From Chroococcus sp. FPU101 (GTDB lineage Bacteria; Cyanobacteriota; Cyanobacteriia; Cyanobacteriales; Microcystaceae), in NCBI RefSeq assembly GCF_017312365.1, contig NZ_BLJI01000009.1, forward strand, positions 93,093 through 157,092: DNA of 64,000 nt. Reading direction: 5' to 3'. Position 1 is the first letter of the stretch; every line of letters starts with the position of its first letter. The notes under the pieces were generated by a model that was not told the DNA's origin, made no database searches, and was given only the letters and a program-made list of their open reading frames with translations. Position numbers and translations under genes: made by a program. Below are positions 55,898-63,782 of this stretch, in pieces.

Positions 55898-56292
55898 AGT
55901 TAGATGATCCTTCAAACTTCAGTTTTAAGTTTAAGCCTAGCGTTGAAATACGCCAAAAACAATATCGAAGTTTAGTGCTTTTTCTTGCTTTTTGTCTAGT
56001 TATTTAGTACAATTGAACTAAATAAAACAAGTAAGAATATAGATGCAAAAAGACTAAATAATTTTTACCTTTAGTCGCACAAAGAGATTGTTTAGTTCCC
56101 TAAAGAAATTTAGATTTTTAATCAGTAATTTCACCTGATATTTTAGGATACAAAGACCAAAAACTCAAAAATATTTTCTTAATTTTTTCAAATCAAGAAA
56201 CATAGTATACTTATAGGCCTTTTTAAATTGATAGAAAAAGCCTATGATCATGAGCAAACGTGAAAGTAGTTTAAAAAGCTTAGAAATTTAGG
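55898..56292. other. Intergenic region between pipY and sepF with hairpin at 56213-56245
   Basis: 395 AT-rich bases. A hairpin at 56213-56245 (ATAGGC, one-base bulge, TTTTT pairing with AAAAAGCCTAT) lies about 50 bases after the pipY stop and may end or process the pipX-pipY transcript. Just beyond it, on the minus strand, AGTATACT provides a TATACT-like -10 sequence that could serve sepF with a long leader. No open frame supported. Confidence 0.5.
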
Positions 56293-56958
56293 TTATTTTA
56301 ACAACGCTCGTTCACCGAAAAGAATCGTACCAAGGCGAATCATTGTGGCACCTGCTTGGATGGCTAAATGATAATCATTAGACATTCCCATCGATAACTC
56401 AGTAATTGATAAGCGAGATCGCTGGCTAATTTTTTGAGCCAGTTCATTTGTTTTATAAAAAACGTCCAGTTGTTCCGACTCCGACAAACCCACAGGAAGA
56501 ATTGTCATCAAACCCTGAATTTTGAGTTGCTGACATTGCTCTAAAGCGGATAGGTCTTGCAGTAATTCCGCAATCTCCCAGCCATACTTATTGGGATCGT
56601 TAACAATCTTAACCTGTAAACAAACTTGGGGAGAAAGTTCCATCTCAGTCGCCAAGCGATTCAAGCGTTGCGCTAGGGATAGATTATCAACCGAGTGAAG
56701 CCATTGAAAATGTTCTAAGACTTTTTTAGCTTTATTTGCCTGTAAATGTCCGATAAAATGCCAACAGATATCGGGTAGGTCTTTAAGTTGTTCTTGTTTG
56801 GGGATCATTTCTTGTAAGCGACTTTCCCCAAAATCACGAATTCCTGCTTGATAGGCTTCCCGAATGGCTGCCGCAGAAACTTGTTTACTAACCGCAATTA
56901 AACGGACATTAACAGGAAGAGATTGACGAATCTTTTCAATCCGTTGGCTAATAGTCAT
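56293..56958 (-). CDS. pipY: PLP homeostasis protein PipY (YggS/PLPBP family)
   Basis: 221 residues. A single-domain PLP-binding TIM-barrel protein that controls vitamin B6 and amino/keto-acid balance; no enzymatic reaction is known. The PLP lysine lies in LIAVSKQVSA, and FGESRLQEM, WHFIGHLQANKAKK, VNDPNKYGW and LSMGMSNDYHLAIQAGATMIRLGTILFG are intact. It follows pipX by six bases, the co-transcribed pair after which it is named. Confidence 0.96.
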   Translation of the reverse strand: MTISQRIEKIRQSLPVNVRLIAVSKQVSAAAIREAYQAGIRDFGESRLQEMIPKQEQLKDLPDICWHFIGHLQANKAKKVLEHFQWLHSVDNLSLAQRLNRLATEMELSPQVCLQVKIVNDPNKYGWEIAELLQDLSALEQCQQLKIQGLMTILPVGLSESEQLDVFYKTNELAQKISQRSRLSITELSMGMSNDYHLAIQAGATMIRLGTILFGERALLK

Positions 56959-56964
56959 GAGAAC

Positions 56965-57234
56965 TTACTGGAATGTGCGCTGATAAGTCGCATACAAAGT
57001 AGTGTAATCGGCCGTCGAATTGTCTCGACGTAACTGGCGTAGACGACTCTCGACTAACAAACGTGCATCAGAACGACTAATCGGGTCAAATGAGATTGAT
57101 TCTGACTGTGTTTTGACCAAAAAGAAAAGACGTTGAGCATAAAGAGTTGTAAAGATTTCTTGAGTCTCATCAATGACGCATACTCTGTATAGTAAACCAA
57201 AAGTTGGGTGATTAAGATAGATTTCTGTACTCAT
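56965..57234 (-). CDS. pipX: PII-interacting protein X (NtcA coactivator)
   Basis: 89 residues, the normal length. PipX shuttles between PII and NtcA: with high 2-oxoglutarate it leaves PII and stabilises active NtcA for nitrogen-gene transcription. The Tudor-like N-terminus (YLNHPTFGLLYRVCVIDETQEIFTTLYAQRLFFLV) and C-terminal helices (SRSDARLLVESRLRQLRR) are characteristic. It heads the pipX-pipY unit on the minus strand. Confidence 0.96.
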   Translation of the reverse strand: MSTEIYLNHPTFGLLYRVCVIDETQEIFTTLYAQRLFFLVKTQSESISFDPISRSDARLLVESRLRQLRRDNSTADYTTLYATYQRTFQ

Positions 57235-57568
57235 TAGGGGTTACACACGCTCATTCCCCCACTGCAATCGGGGATTATGGAAGAATAAATGATTAAAGAA
57301 AGCAAGAATTCCTAAATGTCAGGAATTGATGAAATAATTAAGCTTTGTTTTGACTAAATTAATATCTAGTAAAGCCTAGAATTAAGCCTAGACAATCGCT
57401 TAACATCTACACGACCAATCTAGATTATCTTATTTCGGTTCACTTATGGTGGCTAATTTTTCCTCTATTTTGAGTTGGAAAATCAGTAAAAAGATTGTGG
57501 TCATCAAAGAGGTAAAAATGTAAAGTAATGTTAAGCTGTACGACGATATACTAAAAGAAAACTGAGCT
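57235..57568. other. Divergent promoter region of pipX and the ABA4-like gene
   Basis: 334 bases between divergent genes. Apart from the GTAN8TAC site listed separately, I see short AT-rich tracts and a CCTAG-containing pair of near repeats around 57375-57392, but no gene, tRNA or strong terminator. Confidence 0.5.
57538..57551. promoter_or_regulatory. Possible NtcA-type palindrome (GTA-N8-TAC)
   Basis: GTA-cgacgata-TAC, an exact match to the NtcA consensus half-sites. It lies 17 bases before the ATG of the ABA4-like gene and about 300 bases from pipX. That is too close to the ATG for classical activation, so repression or coincidence is possible. A six-base requirement occurs often by chance. 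Confidence 0.25.
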
Positions 57569-58021
57569 ATGACAACATCTTTATTATTTAGCGTCTCTAA
57601 CCTTTTTGTGTTGCCTTTTTGGGCATTAATGATCCTGCTACCGAATTGGGGAGTGACCAGAAAAGTGATGGAATCTTATTTGCCCTTTGTTGCTTTAGCA
57701 GGATTGTACATTTATTTATTTATCAATTCTCTAACCCCCGAATCAGCCGAAGCCTTTTCTAACCCCCAATTAGCAGACATTGCTCGTTTGTTTGCCGATG
57801 AAAAAGTAGCCGCTACAGGATGGACTCATTTTTTAGTGATGGATCTCTTTGTGGGTAGGTGGATTTATTGGGAGGGACAAAAAACAGGAATTTGGACAAT
57901 TCATTCTTTAATTCTCTGTTTATTTGCGGGGCCGATTGGTTTACTATCTCATATTCTAACGAGTTGGCTCACTAAACAAATTCCTTCAGATTTAACGCCT
58001 AAAGAGACAGTTGAAAGCTAG
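57569..58021 (+). CDS. ABA4-like family membrane protein
   Basis: 150 residues with four hydrophobic helices. The sequence (SVSNLFVLPFWALMILLPNWGVTRKVMES, GWTHFLVMDLFVGRWIYWEG, LFAGPIGLLSHIL) matches the ABA4/DUF4281 family. Plant ABA4 is needed for neoxanthin formation. Bacterial and algal relatives are linked to carotenoid metabolism, but the cyanobacterial function is not established. The conserved WTH...D...GRW motif is present. It is monocistronic between divergent and convergent neighbours. Confidence 0.88.
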   Translation: MTTSLLFSVSNLFVLPFWALMILLPNWGVTRKVMESYLPFVALAGLYIYLFINSLTPESAEAFSNPQLADIARLFADEKVAATGWTHFLVMDLFVGRWIYWEGQKTGIWTIHSLILCLFAGPIGLLSHILTSWLTKQIPSDLTPKETVES

Positions 58022-58176
58022 CAAGTTGGTCTTGTGCAATTGCTCGATATAGCGATCGCTGTATATCGACTGATGTAAATATCGGGATTAACATTATGGT
58101 GCGTTCATCCGAGTTCAACCCCGATAGTAACCGATAATTTATGACGGTTTTAACCTAAATTGCGGCTCTAACTGCT

Positions 58177-58368
58177 TTAATCATCTTGGTCATCATCCTC
58201 ATCATCGCGCCGTTTATCTCCCTCTTCTCGTTCATCTCCATCATCTTGCTGATCAGTATTCTGTCTGCGATACTCTTCTTGAGGTCGGTTATTGATTGGC
58301 GATTGACAAGCCCCTAGCATAGTGGTTAAACCTAAAACAATTGAAAAAATTAACAATTTTTTCCTCAT
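58177..58368 (-). CDS. Very small acidic lipoprotein
   Basis: 63 residues. The signal peptide ends with lipobox LGAC (Cys21), and a GGAGAG site lies six bases upstream of the ATG, which supports a real gene. The mature part is Gln/Asn-rich and then a run of Asp, Glu and Arg (DEREEGDKRRDDEDDDQDD) with no obvious fold. Such a charged tail may bind cations or remain disordered. No family recognised. Confidence 0.65.
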   Translation of the reverse strand: MRKKLLIFSIVLGLTTMLGACQSPINNRPQEEYRRQNTDQQDDGDEREEGDKRRDDEDDDQDD

Positions 58369-58614
58369 TTGCTGCTCTCCTAATTTACAGATGAATCAAT
58401 TAGTGTAAAGATTTTTTATTTACTCACCGAAGCTAGAAAAGACAAATTAGAAGCTTCTGTGGTTAGCTGAAAAAGTAAGTGCTATTAGTCAGATCTTTTG
58501 CTTGTCTGTCTTGCTTAACTTTCCTTCATTTTATGGGAAACGCGATTTAAGATTCTTCAACCTAAAAGCAGATTCCCAGTATAGTTCTCAATTTTACTAC
58601 TTCAGAGCTAACCC

Positions 58615-59967
58615 CTAAAGAGACAGTCTAAGGGCGGCTAGTTGCGCTTCTGCCTTATTGAGGGATTCATACCATTCTCGCTCAGGATCGCTATCGGCTA
58701 CAATCCCCGCCCCGACTTGTCCCCACACCTGATAGAAATCCTTTTCTTTGGTAAGTAATAACGTCCGAATGAGAATATTTAGATCTAAATGACCGCGCTT
58801 GTCTAGATAACCACAGGAACCATAAAACAAACTACGGCTAACAGGTTCTAATTCTTCGATAATCTCCATACATCGGACTTTCGGACAACCTGTAATTGTT
58901 CCCCCAGGGAATAATGATCGAATTACATCAATACTATTGTACTTAGTGCGCAACACTCCACTAATATTACTCACTAAGTGCATGACATGACTATAACGTT
59001 CGATAGTGAGTAATTCATCGACTTGAACCGAACCCCATTGACAAACGCGCCCTAAGTCATTGCGTTCTAAATCGACTAACATAATATGTTCAGCCTGTTC
59101 TTTAACATTTGCCTTTAATTCCTCGGCAAACTTTTGATCGGCTTCTAGAGTTATTCCACGTGGTCTTGTTCCAGCAATGGGACGGGTTTGAGCTTTTTGA
59201 TGGTCTAGTTGGACTAATCGTTCGGGGGAACAACTCACCACCACACCCCAAGGAGTACGCCAATAACTGGCAAACGGAGAAGGATTAATCTTTTGTAACG
59301 TCCGATAAATCTGCCAACTATCCCTATGAGTAATCGTCGTAAACCGTAGAGAAAGATTGGTTTGAAAGATATCACCTGCTTTAATGTATTTTAGGGCGTG
59401 TCTAACGGAGGCTTCGTAGTCTGCTTGATCAGTACAAAATGTAATCGGCGGTGATGCGATCGTATTTTTGAACTGGGGTGATGGATCTTGTTCTAAAAGC
59501 GATTCTAAACGATCTAAATCGGTTGCTTGAGAAGCAGCTAACCAGAGTTTTTGTTCTTTGTGATCCAAAACGGCAAAGGTTTCGGGTTCATACCAATAAG
59601 CGACAGGAAACGGCAGAGGATCTCGATTTTGTTTCGGTAATTTTTCGATTTCCCAAGCCAAATCATAACCTAACCAACCTAACCAACCTCCAGTAAAGGG
59701 TAAATGGTCAGGTAATGAGGAGGAAATGGTACTAGACGATAATAAGTGATTTAAAAAAGGCAAAATTTCTCCGATTTTGGGAGTCCACAACTGACGCGGC
59801 GCACCTGCACAAATCGAATAGCGACAAAGATAAGGGTAATCTGTTGGAGTCGGATAGGGACTTTCTAAAAGAGTGGCAATGCTTTCTTTGTTGTAGAGTC
59901 GTTCAAAAATATCTGAACCCGTACGATGAGCAAGAGGAAGCGAGTGCCAATACCATTGAGAAACCAT
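58615..59967 (-). CDS. Chorismate-utilising enzyme: anthranilate synthase / aminodeoxychorismate synthase component I
   Basis: 450 residues, shorter than typical cyanobacterial TrpE (about 500). The chorismate-binding C-terminal domain has RPIAGTRPRG (262-271), LVDLERNDLGRVC, FPGGTITGCPKVRCMEIIEELE and GAGIVADSDPEREW. PabB enzymes usually have Lys in PIKGT, whereas this protein has Ala265, as in TrpE. Overall length and the N-terminal WYWHSLPL domain look more like PabB-type proteins. I therefore leave the symbol empty. It makes either anthranilate or 4-amino-4-deoxychorismate with a glutaminase partner encoded elsewhere. Confidence 0.88.
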   Translation of the reverse strand: MVSQWYWHSLPLAHRTGSDIFERLYNKESIATLLESPYPTPTDYPYLCRYSICAGAPRQLWTPKIGEILPFLNHLLSSSTISSSLPDHLPFTGGWLGWLGYDLAWEIEKLPKQNRDPLPFPVAYWYEPETFAVLDHKEQKLWLAASQATDLDRLESLLEQDPSPQFKNTIASPPITFCTDQADYEASVRHALKYIKAGDIFQTNLSLRFTTITHRDSWQIYRTLQKINPSPFASYWRTPWGVVVSCSPERLVQLDHQKAQTRPIAGTRPRGITLEADQKFAEELKANVKEQAEHIMLVDLERNDLGRVCQWGSVQVDELLTIERYSHVMHLVSNISGVLRTKYNSIDVIRSLFPGGTITGCPKVRCMEIIEELEPVSRSLFYGSCGYLDKRGHLDLNILIRTLLLTKEKDFYQVWGQVGAGIVADSDPEREWYESLNKAEAQLAALRLSL

Positions 59968-59980
59968 AAAAAATTAATTA

Positions 59981-60624
59981 TTAATCCCAAATTTCGCTTA
60001 AATCTAAGACAAATTCCGCTAAAGCTGGATCACCACTGATAGTTTGAGGATTATTTAAACAAATAACCTCTGCATCAGGACGATAAATATAAACAACCTC
60101 ACCCCCATCCCCTCTGCTACAGGAGAGGGGTGCCGAAGGCGGGGAGAGGTCAATCAAATTGCATAAAAATGCGCCATTGTCAATACAGTCTTGCATCTTT
60201 TTTATGGTACTTTTGAACTATTACTTTGAGATCTCAACTCGACAACAAAATCGGGACAAATGGGGGCAAACTTTTTGCGTTGTTCTGGGGCGATTGCTTC
60301 CCAACGTTCTTTTTTAATCCATGACGCATCAGGTGAACGCACTGCACCATTGGGTAAAGTAAAACCCGTACTAGAGTCAAATCCTTTACCTGTACCATCG
60401 TGTTTAACCCAGATTCCCAGTTGTGCAATTAAATTAAAATTTTGTCCGCCAGATTCTGTATAAACGGGTGGCATAATAATCATTTTTCCTTCTGCTGTTC
60501 GCTCAATCCGTAAATCACGATTAATCTGACAAAACTCGAAAAATTCATCTTCCGTCATGTTAATTACGGGATGAAACTGTACAACCAACGGCAAACCTGT
60601 ATCAGTCTCTTGAGTTAAAACCAT
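59981..60624 (-). pseudogene. Uma2 family endonuclease gene, frameshifted and carrying an inserted repeat
   Basis: The first frame (60624-60202) is a good Uma2/DUF820 protein up to the nuclease core: MTEDEFFEFCQINRDLRIER, GFTLPNGAVRSPDASWIKKERW, CPDFVVELRSQSNSSKVP, then a stop. The remaining part, KKMQDCIDNGAFL ... VYIYRPDAEV ... VLDLSEIW, continues in another frame (60196-59981). Comparison with the family layout implies one base lost near 60198-60205, in or beside an A-rich run. A dispersed palindromic repeat also adds 16 in-frame codons (SPPSAPLSCSRGDGGE) after LIDL. The gene is probably non-functional. Confidence 0.85.
60097..60150. repeat. Dispersed cyanobacterial palindromic repeat inside the Uma2 pseudogene
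   Basis: A nested hairpin: the inner stem CCCCTCTgCT / AGgAGAGGGG (60109-60130, one mismatch, two-base loop), then outer C-rich and G-rich arms (CCTCACCCCC and GGGGAGAGG), with the GTGCCGAAGGCGGGG segment between. This matches my memory of a small repeat common between genes of many cyanobacteria. It is the only copy noticed in the window, and it lies within coding sequence. Confidence 0.75.
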
Positions 60625-60642
60625 TGTTCTTACTCCCTATAT

Positions 60643-61536
60643 CTAGCTCATACCACCCCAAATAGCTCTAGCACACCAAAAGGGAATCAATGCACCTAAA
60701 GCAAACCAATCGCGCTGTCTGAAGCGTAACTGATTCCATTGTACTTGATGTTCATTGGGACTCGTAAAACCTCGAACATCCATTGCTGTAGCAATTTGTT
60801 CGGCTCGTAATAATAAATTTTCTAATAGTTTTTCAACCACCATCAACCAAATTTGTAAACTGCGTTTAATGCCTAATTTTTGCCAATTAATTGCACGAGT
60901 CCGAATTGAACGTATTAAGTTTTGCACTTCTTCTAAAACCAGAGGAATAAACCGCAAAGATAAAGTTAAAGTTAGTACAATTTCTGTCACAGGCAGTTTA
61001 AAACGTCGTAGAGGAGTCATCAAGCGATCTAATCCTGATGTGATTTCTTCGGGTGCGGTGGTTAATAGATAAAGATTCGTACTGTAGATCAGTGTAAAAA
61101 TTAAAGTACTAACCCTAACACCTAATTCTAGTGAACGCCGTGTTACTACTAATGGGGATCTGTTTAATAATTTACCTTGAAACAAAACATATTGATAATC
61201 ACTCGCGGGGGGTAAAGATAAATCAGAATCAGGTATTCTAGGTTGAGAGTTAACGGCTAATCCATCTGGTGTAAAAGACGTTAGGATCAAGACGACAACC
61301 GCAAGGAAAAATAACCAACCCATTTGTTGCCGCCAGACTCGTAACGGGATAGCGGTTAGTAAGGTTAATAAGATCAAAATACCAACTATCCCCAAACGCC
61401 ACCAAGGATTTGCTAACAAGGGTGCAGCCAAAAAAGTCATCAACCAAATCAGTTTAACTCTTGGATCGAGTTGATGAAGCCAGGTGATGGGTTTTTCTAA
61501 GTAAAGTCCGATGGGGAGCGATCGCAGTAAATCCAT
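60643..61536 (-). CDS. Energy-coupling-factor transporter transmembrane protein EcfT (CbiQ family)
   Basis: 297 residues with five to six membrane helices. The cytoplasmic coupling region LTTAPEEITSGLDRLMTPLRRFKLPVTEIVLTLTLSLRFIPLVLEEVQNLIRSIRTRA and the second Arg-containing motif ATAMDVRGF are characteristic of EcfT/CbiQ scaffolds that join ATPases to vitamin- or metal-specific S components. Neither ATPase nor S component is encoded nearby, so it may be a shared EcfT. A periplasmic or loop insertion at about 85-125 is longer than usual. Confidence 0.87.
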   Translation of the reverse strand: MDLLRSLPIGLYLEKPITWLHQLDPRVKLIWLMTFLAAPLLANPWWRLGIVGILILLTLLTAIPLRVWRQQMGWLFFLAVVVLILTSFTPDGLAVNSQPRIPDSDLSLPPASDYQYVLFQGKLLNRSPLVVTRRSLELGVRVSTLIFTLIYSTNLYLLTTAPEEITSGLDRLMTPLRRFKLPVTEIVLTLTLSLRFIPLVLEEVQNLIRSIRTRAINWQKLGIKRSLQIWLMVVEKLLENLLLRAEQIATAMDVRGFTSPNEHQVQWNQLRFRQRDWFALGALIPFWCARAIWGGMS

Positions 61537-61627
61537 TTAAAAACCTTTCTATGAAAAAGAATTTTGCCCTCTAGTTCTCAGCCGTTTTTTTCACTTTTTC
61601 CATCTTACTCCAATATTAAAGGTACTT

Positions 61628-63055
61628 ATGACAGTCGAATACGATTTAGTAGTAATAGGCGGGGGTTCAGCAGGGTTAGTGGTAGCGAGTGCGGCGGCTC
61701 AACTTAAGGCTAAAGTTGCTTTGGTTGAAAAGCATCGGCTTGGTGGTGACTGTCTCTGGTTTGGCTGTGTACCGAGTAAGTCACTCATTCAAGCCTCTAG
61801 AATAGCTTATCAAGTTAAACATAGCGATCGCTTCGGTATTTATACGCAACCTCCCCAAATTGATTTCCCGAAAACAATTGATTATGTTCAAGATGTCATC
61901 AAAGCCATAGAACCAAATGATTCACAGATACGTTTTCGCGGTTTAGGGGTTAATGTAATCTTTGGTGAAGGTCAATTTATCGATCCTAAAACTTTTTTAG
62001 TTAATCAGCAGAAATTAACGGCTAGAGCTTTTGTGATTGCGACGGGTTCTCGTGCTAAGATTCCAGCCATTAAAGATTTAGAAGATGTTGGATATCTCAC
62101 CAATGAACAAGTTTTTACGCTATCTCAGCAACCTAAATCTTTAGCAATTATTGGTACGGGGCCAATTGGATGCGAGTTAGGACAAGCTTTTCAACGTTTA
62201 GGCACTCAAGTTACTCTTATTGGAAGTCAAGAAAAATTATTATCTAAAGAAGACCCCGAAGTGGCTCAAGTCGTTGAACAACAATTTATTCAAGAAGATA
62301 TTAAAATTTTTAAAAATGCCAAGATTGAAAAAGTATCCTTAAACAATAGCAAAAAATGTTTATGGATAGGAGATCATCAAATTATTGCTGATGAAATTTT
62401 AGTAGCAGCAGGAAGAACACCCAGTATTGAATCACTCAATTTAGAAGCAGCCAAGGTACAGTTTAATCAAAAAGGAATTGAAGTCAATTCTAAATTGCAA
62501 ACGACTAATCCTAAGATTTATGCTTGTGGTGATGTCATTGGTGGCTATCAATTTACTCATGTAGCAGGATATGAGGCGAGTATTGTCATCCAAAACGCGC
62601 TTTTTTTCCCATTCAAAAAAACAAATTATCGTGTCATTCCTTGGACTACTTTTACTGATCCCGAAGTTGCCAGAGTGGGACTCACTGAACAACAAGCAAG
62701 GGAACAATACGGCGATGAGATTGTTATTTTAAAACAAGACTTTTATCATGTAGATCGCGCTCAAGCTGAAAACGCAACCGAAGGTTTTGCTAAAATAATT
62801 ACCCGTAACAATGGCGAAATTCTTGGGGGGCATATTGTCGGTGCATCCGCAGGGGAATTGATTCACGAAATTGTGTTAGCCATGACTCAGAAATTATCGG
62901 TTTCTGCATTAGGTGGAATTCATGTTTACCCCACTTTATCGGAAGTTAATAGTAAAGCGGCTCTTTTATTAACTAAACAGAAATATGCCAAAAATCAACC
63001 ACTACAAAATAGTTTAGCGCGTTTATTTAGTGTGCTAAGGAAATGGAGTTTTTAG
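61628..63055 (+). CDS. Mercuric-reductase-like pyridine nucleotide-disulfide oxidoreductase
   Basis: 475 residues. FAD motif VVIGGGSAGLVVA, redox disulfide Cys42/Cys47 (GGDCLWFGCVPSKSL), NAD motif IIGTGPIGCELGQAF and FAD motif YACGDVIGG. The C-terminal active-site region reads GGIHVYPTLSEV, where lipoamide dehydrogenases have His directly before Pro-Thr; here that residue is Tyr. It is therefore a member of the MerA-like subfamily, without the N-terminal metal-binding domain or C-terminal vicinal Cys pair of true mercuric reductase. It is unlikely to replace the broken lpdA. Substrate unknown. Confidence 0.9.
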   Translation: MTVEYDLVVIGGGSAGLVVASAAAQLKAKVALVEKHRLGGDCLWFGCVPSKSLIQASRIAYQVKHSDRFGIYTQPPQIDFPKTIDYVQDVIKAIEPNDSQIRFRGLGVNVIFGEGQFIDPKTFLVNQQKLTARAFVIATGSRAKIPAIKDLEDVGYLTNEQVFTLSQQPKSLAIIGTGPIGCELGQAFQRLGTQVTLIGSQEKLLSKEDPEVAQVVEQQFIQEDIKIFKNAKIEKVSLNNSKKCLWIGDHQIIADEILVAAGRTPSIESLNLEAAKVQFNQKGIEVNSKLQTTNPKIYACGDVIGGYQFTHVAGYEASIVIQNALFFPFKKTNYRVIPWTTFTDPEVARVGLTEQQAREQYGDEIVILKQDFYHVDRAQAENATEGFAKIITRNNGEILGGHIVGASAGELIHEIVLAMTQKLSVSALGGIHVYPTLSEVNSKAALLLTKQKYAKNQPLQNSLARLFSVLRKWSF

Positions 63056-63127
63056 GGGCTAACCGTATTCTTCTAGCCTTTTAACGTTAGTTGGTAGAAT
63101 TGAAGGAAATCCCAACCCAAGAAACTT

Positions 63128-63469
63128 ATGCTAAAAACCATCGAAGGCATTTATCAAGATGTTAAACTTCCCGTGTTTGAAGAAGAGACGGGAGCCGTTC
63201 GAGTTGGTAGTACTAGGGTTTTGCTAGAGTTAGTCATTCACGCATTTCAAGATGGTGCAACTTTTGAAGTTATTGTTCAGCGTTACTCATCCCTTTCATT
63301 ATCTGATGTTTATTTAACAATTGGTTATTATCTTCAACATCAAGATGAAATAAATGTTTATCTTGAACAGCGTGAGCAGTTAGCTGAATCTGTGCGTCAA
63401 CGTCTATCAAGTGTTCAACCTGATTTAGTCTCGATTCGCTCTCGCTTGCTGACTCAACAACAATTTTAA
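63128..63469 (+). CDS. DUF433 family protein, probable antitoxin
   Basis: 113 residues. The DUF433 core (TRVLLELVIHAFQDGATFEVIVQRYSSLSLSDVYLTIGYYLQHQDEINVYL) is a small winged-helix-like module that usually precedes a DUF5615 PIN-like gene, and the pair is viewed as a toxin-antitoxin module. That partner follows here after 13 bases but is interrupted. This gene itself is intact. Confidence 0.85.
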   Translation: MLKTIEGIYQDVKLPVFEEETGAVRVGSTRVLLELVIHAFQDGATFEVIVQRYSSLSLSDVYLTIGYYLQHQDEINVYLEQREQLAESVRQRLSSVQPDLVSIRSRLLTQQQF

Positions 63470-63482
63470 GATAGACGTACTG

Positions 63483-63782
63483 ATGTTGAGATTGTTGAGC
63501 GATGAAAACTTTAATGGTGACATAGTTCGAGGACTATTTTTACGTTAACCTCAGCTAGACTTACTTCGCGTTCAAGATATTGGGTTGCAAGAAGTCGATG
63601 ATCTCAAAATTTTGGAATGGGCAGCATTTAATGATCGTATTTTGCTAACTCATGATCGTGCGCCTATGCCAGACTTCGCCTACCAAAGATTAGTAAGAGA
63701 AGAAATAATGGCTAGTATGTTTTTTGTAAACGATCGTATGCTGACAAGGCAAGCAATAGATGAATTATACCAATTCATTTGA
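63483..63782 (+). pseudogene. DUF5615 PIN-like toxin gene with an in-frame stop
   Basis: Reading from the ATG at 63483 gives MLRLLSDENFNGDIVRGLFLR, a TAA stop at 63546-63548, then in the same frame PQLDLLRVQDIGLQEVDD, LEWAAFNDRILLTHDRAPM and a normal end at 63782. The DEN and LLTHD motifs are those of DUF5615 PIN-like proteins. A single C-to-T change (CAA to TAA) would explain the break. Re-initiation at a TTG (63585) would omit the catalytic DEN, so the product is probably inactive. It follows the DUF433 gene by 13 bases. Confidence 0.85.

Noticed and set aside
61628..63055. The second disulfide flavoprotein as a spare lipoamide dehydrogenase compensating for broken lpdA
   Set aside because: It lacks the catalytic His before Pro-Thr and fits the MerA-like subfamily better.
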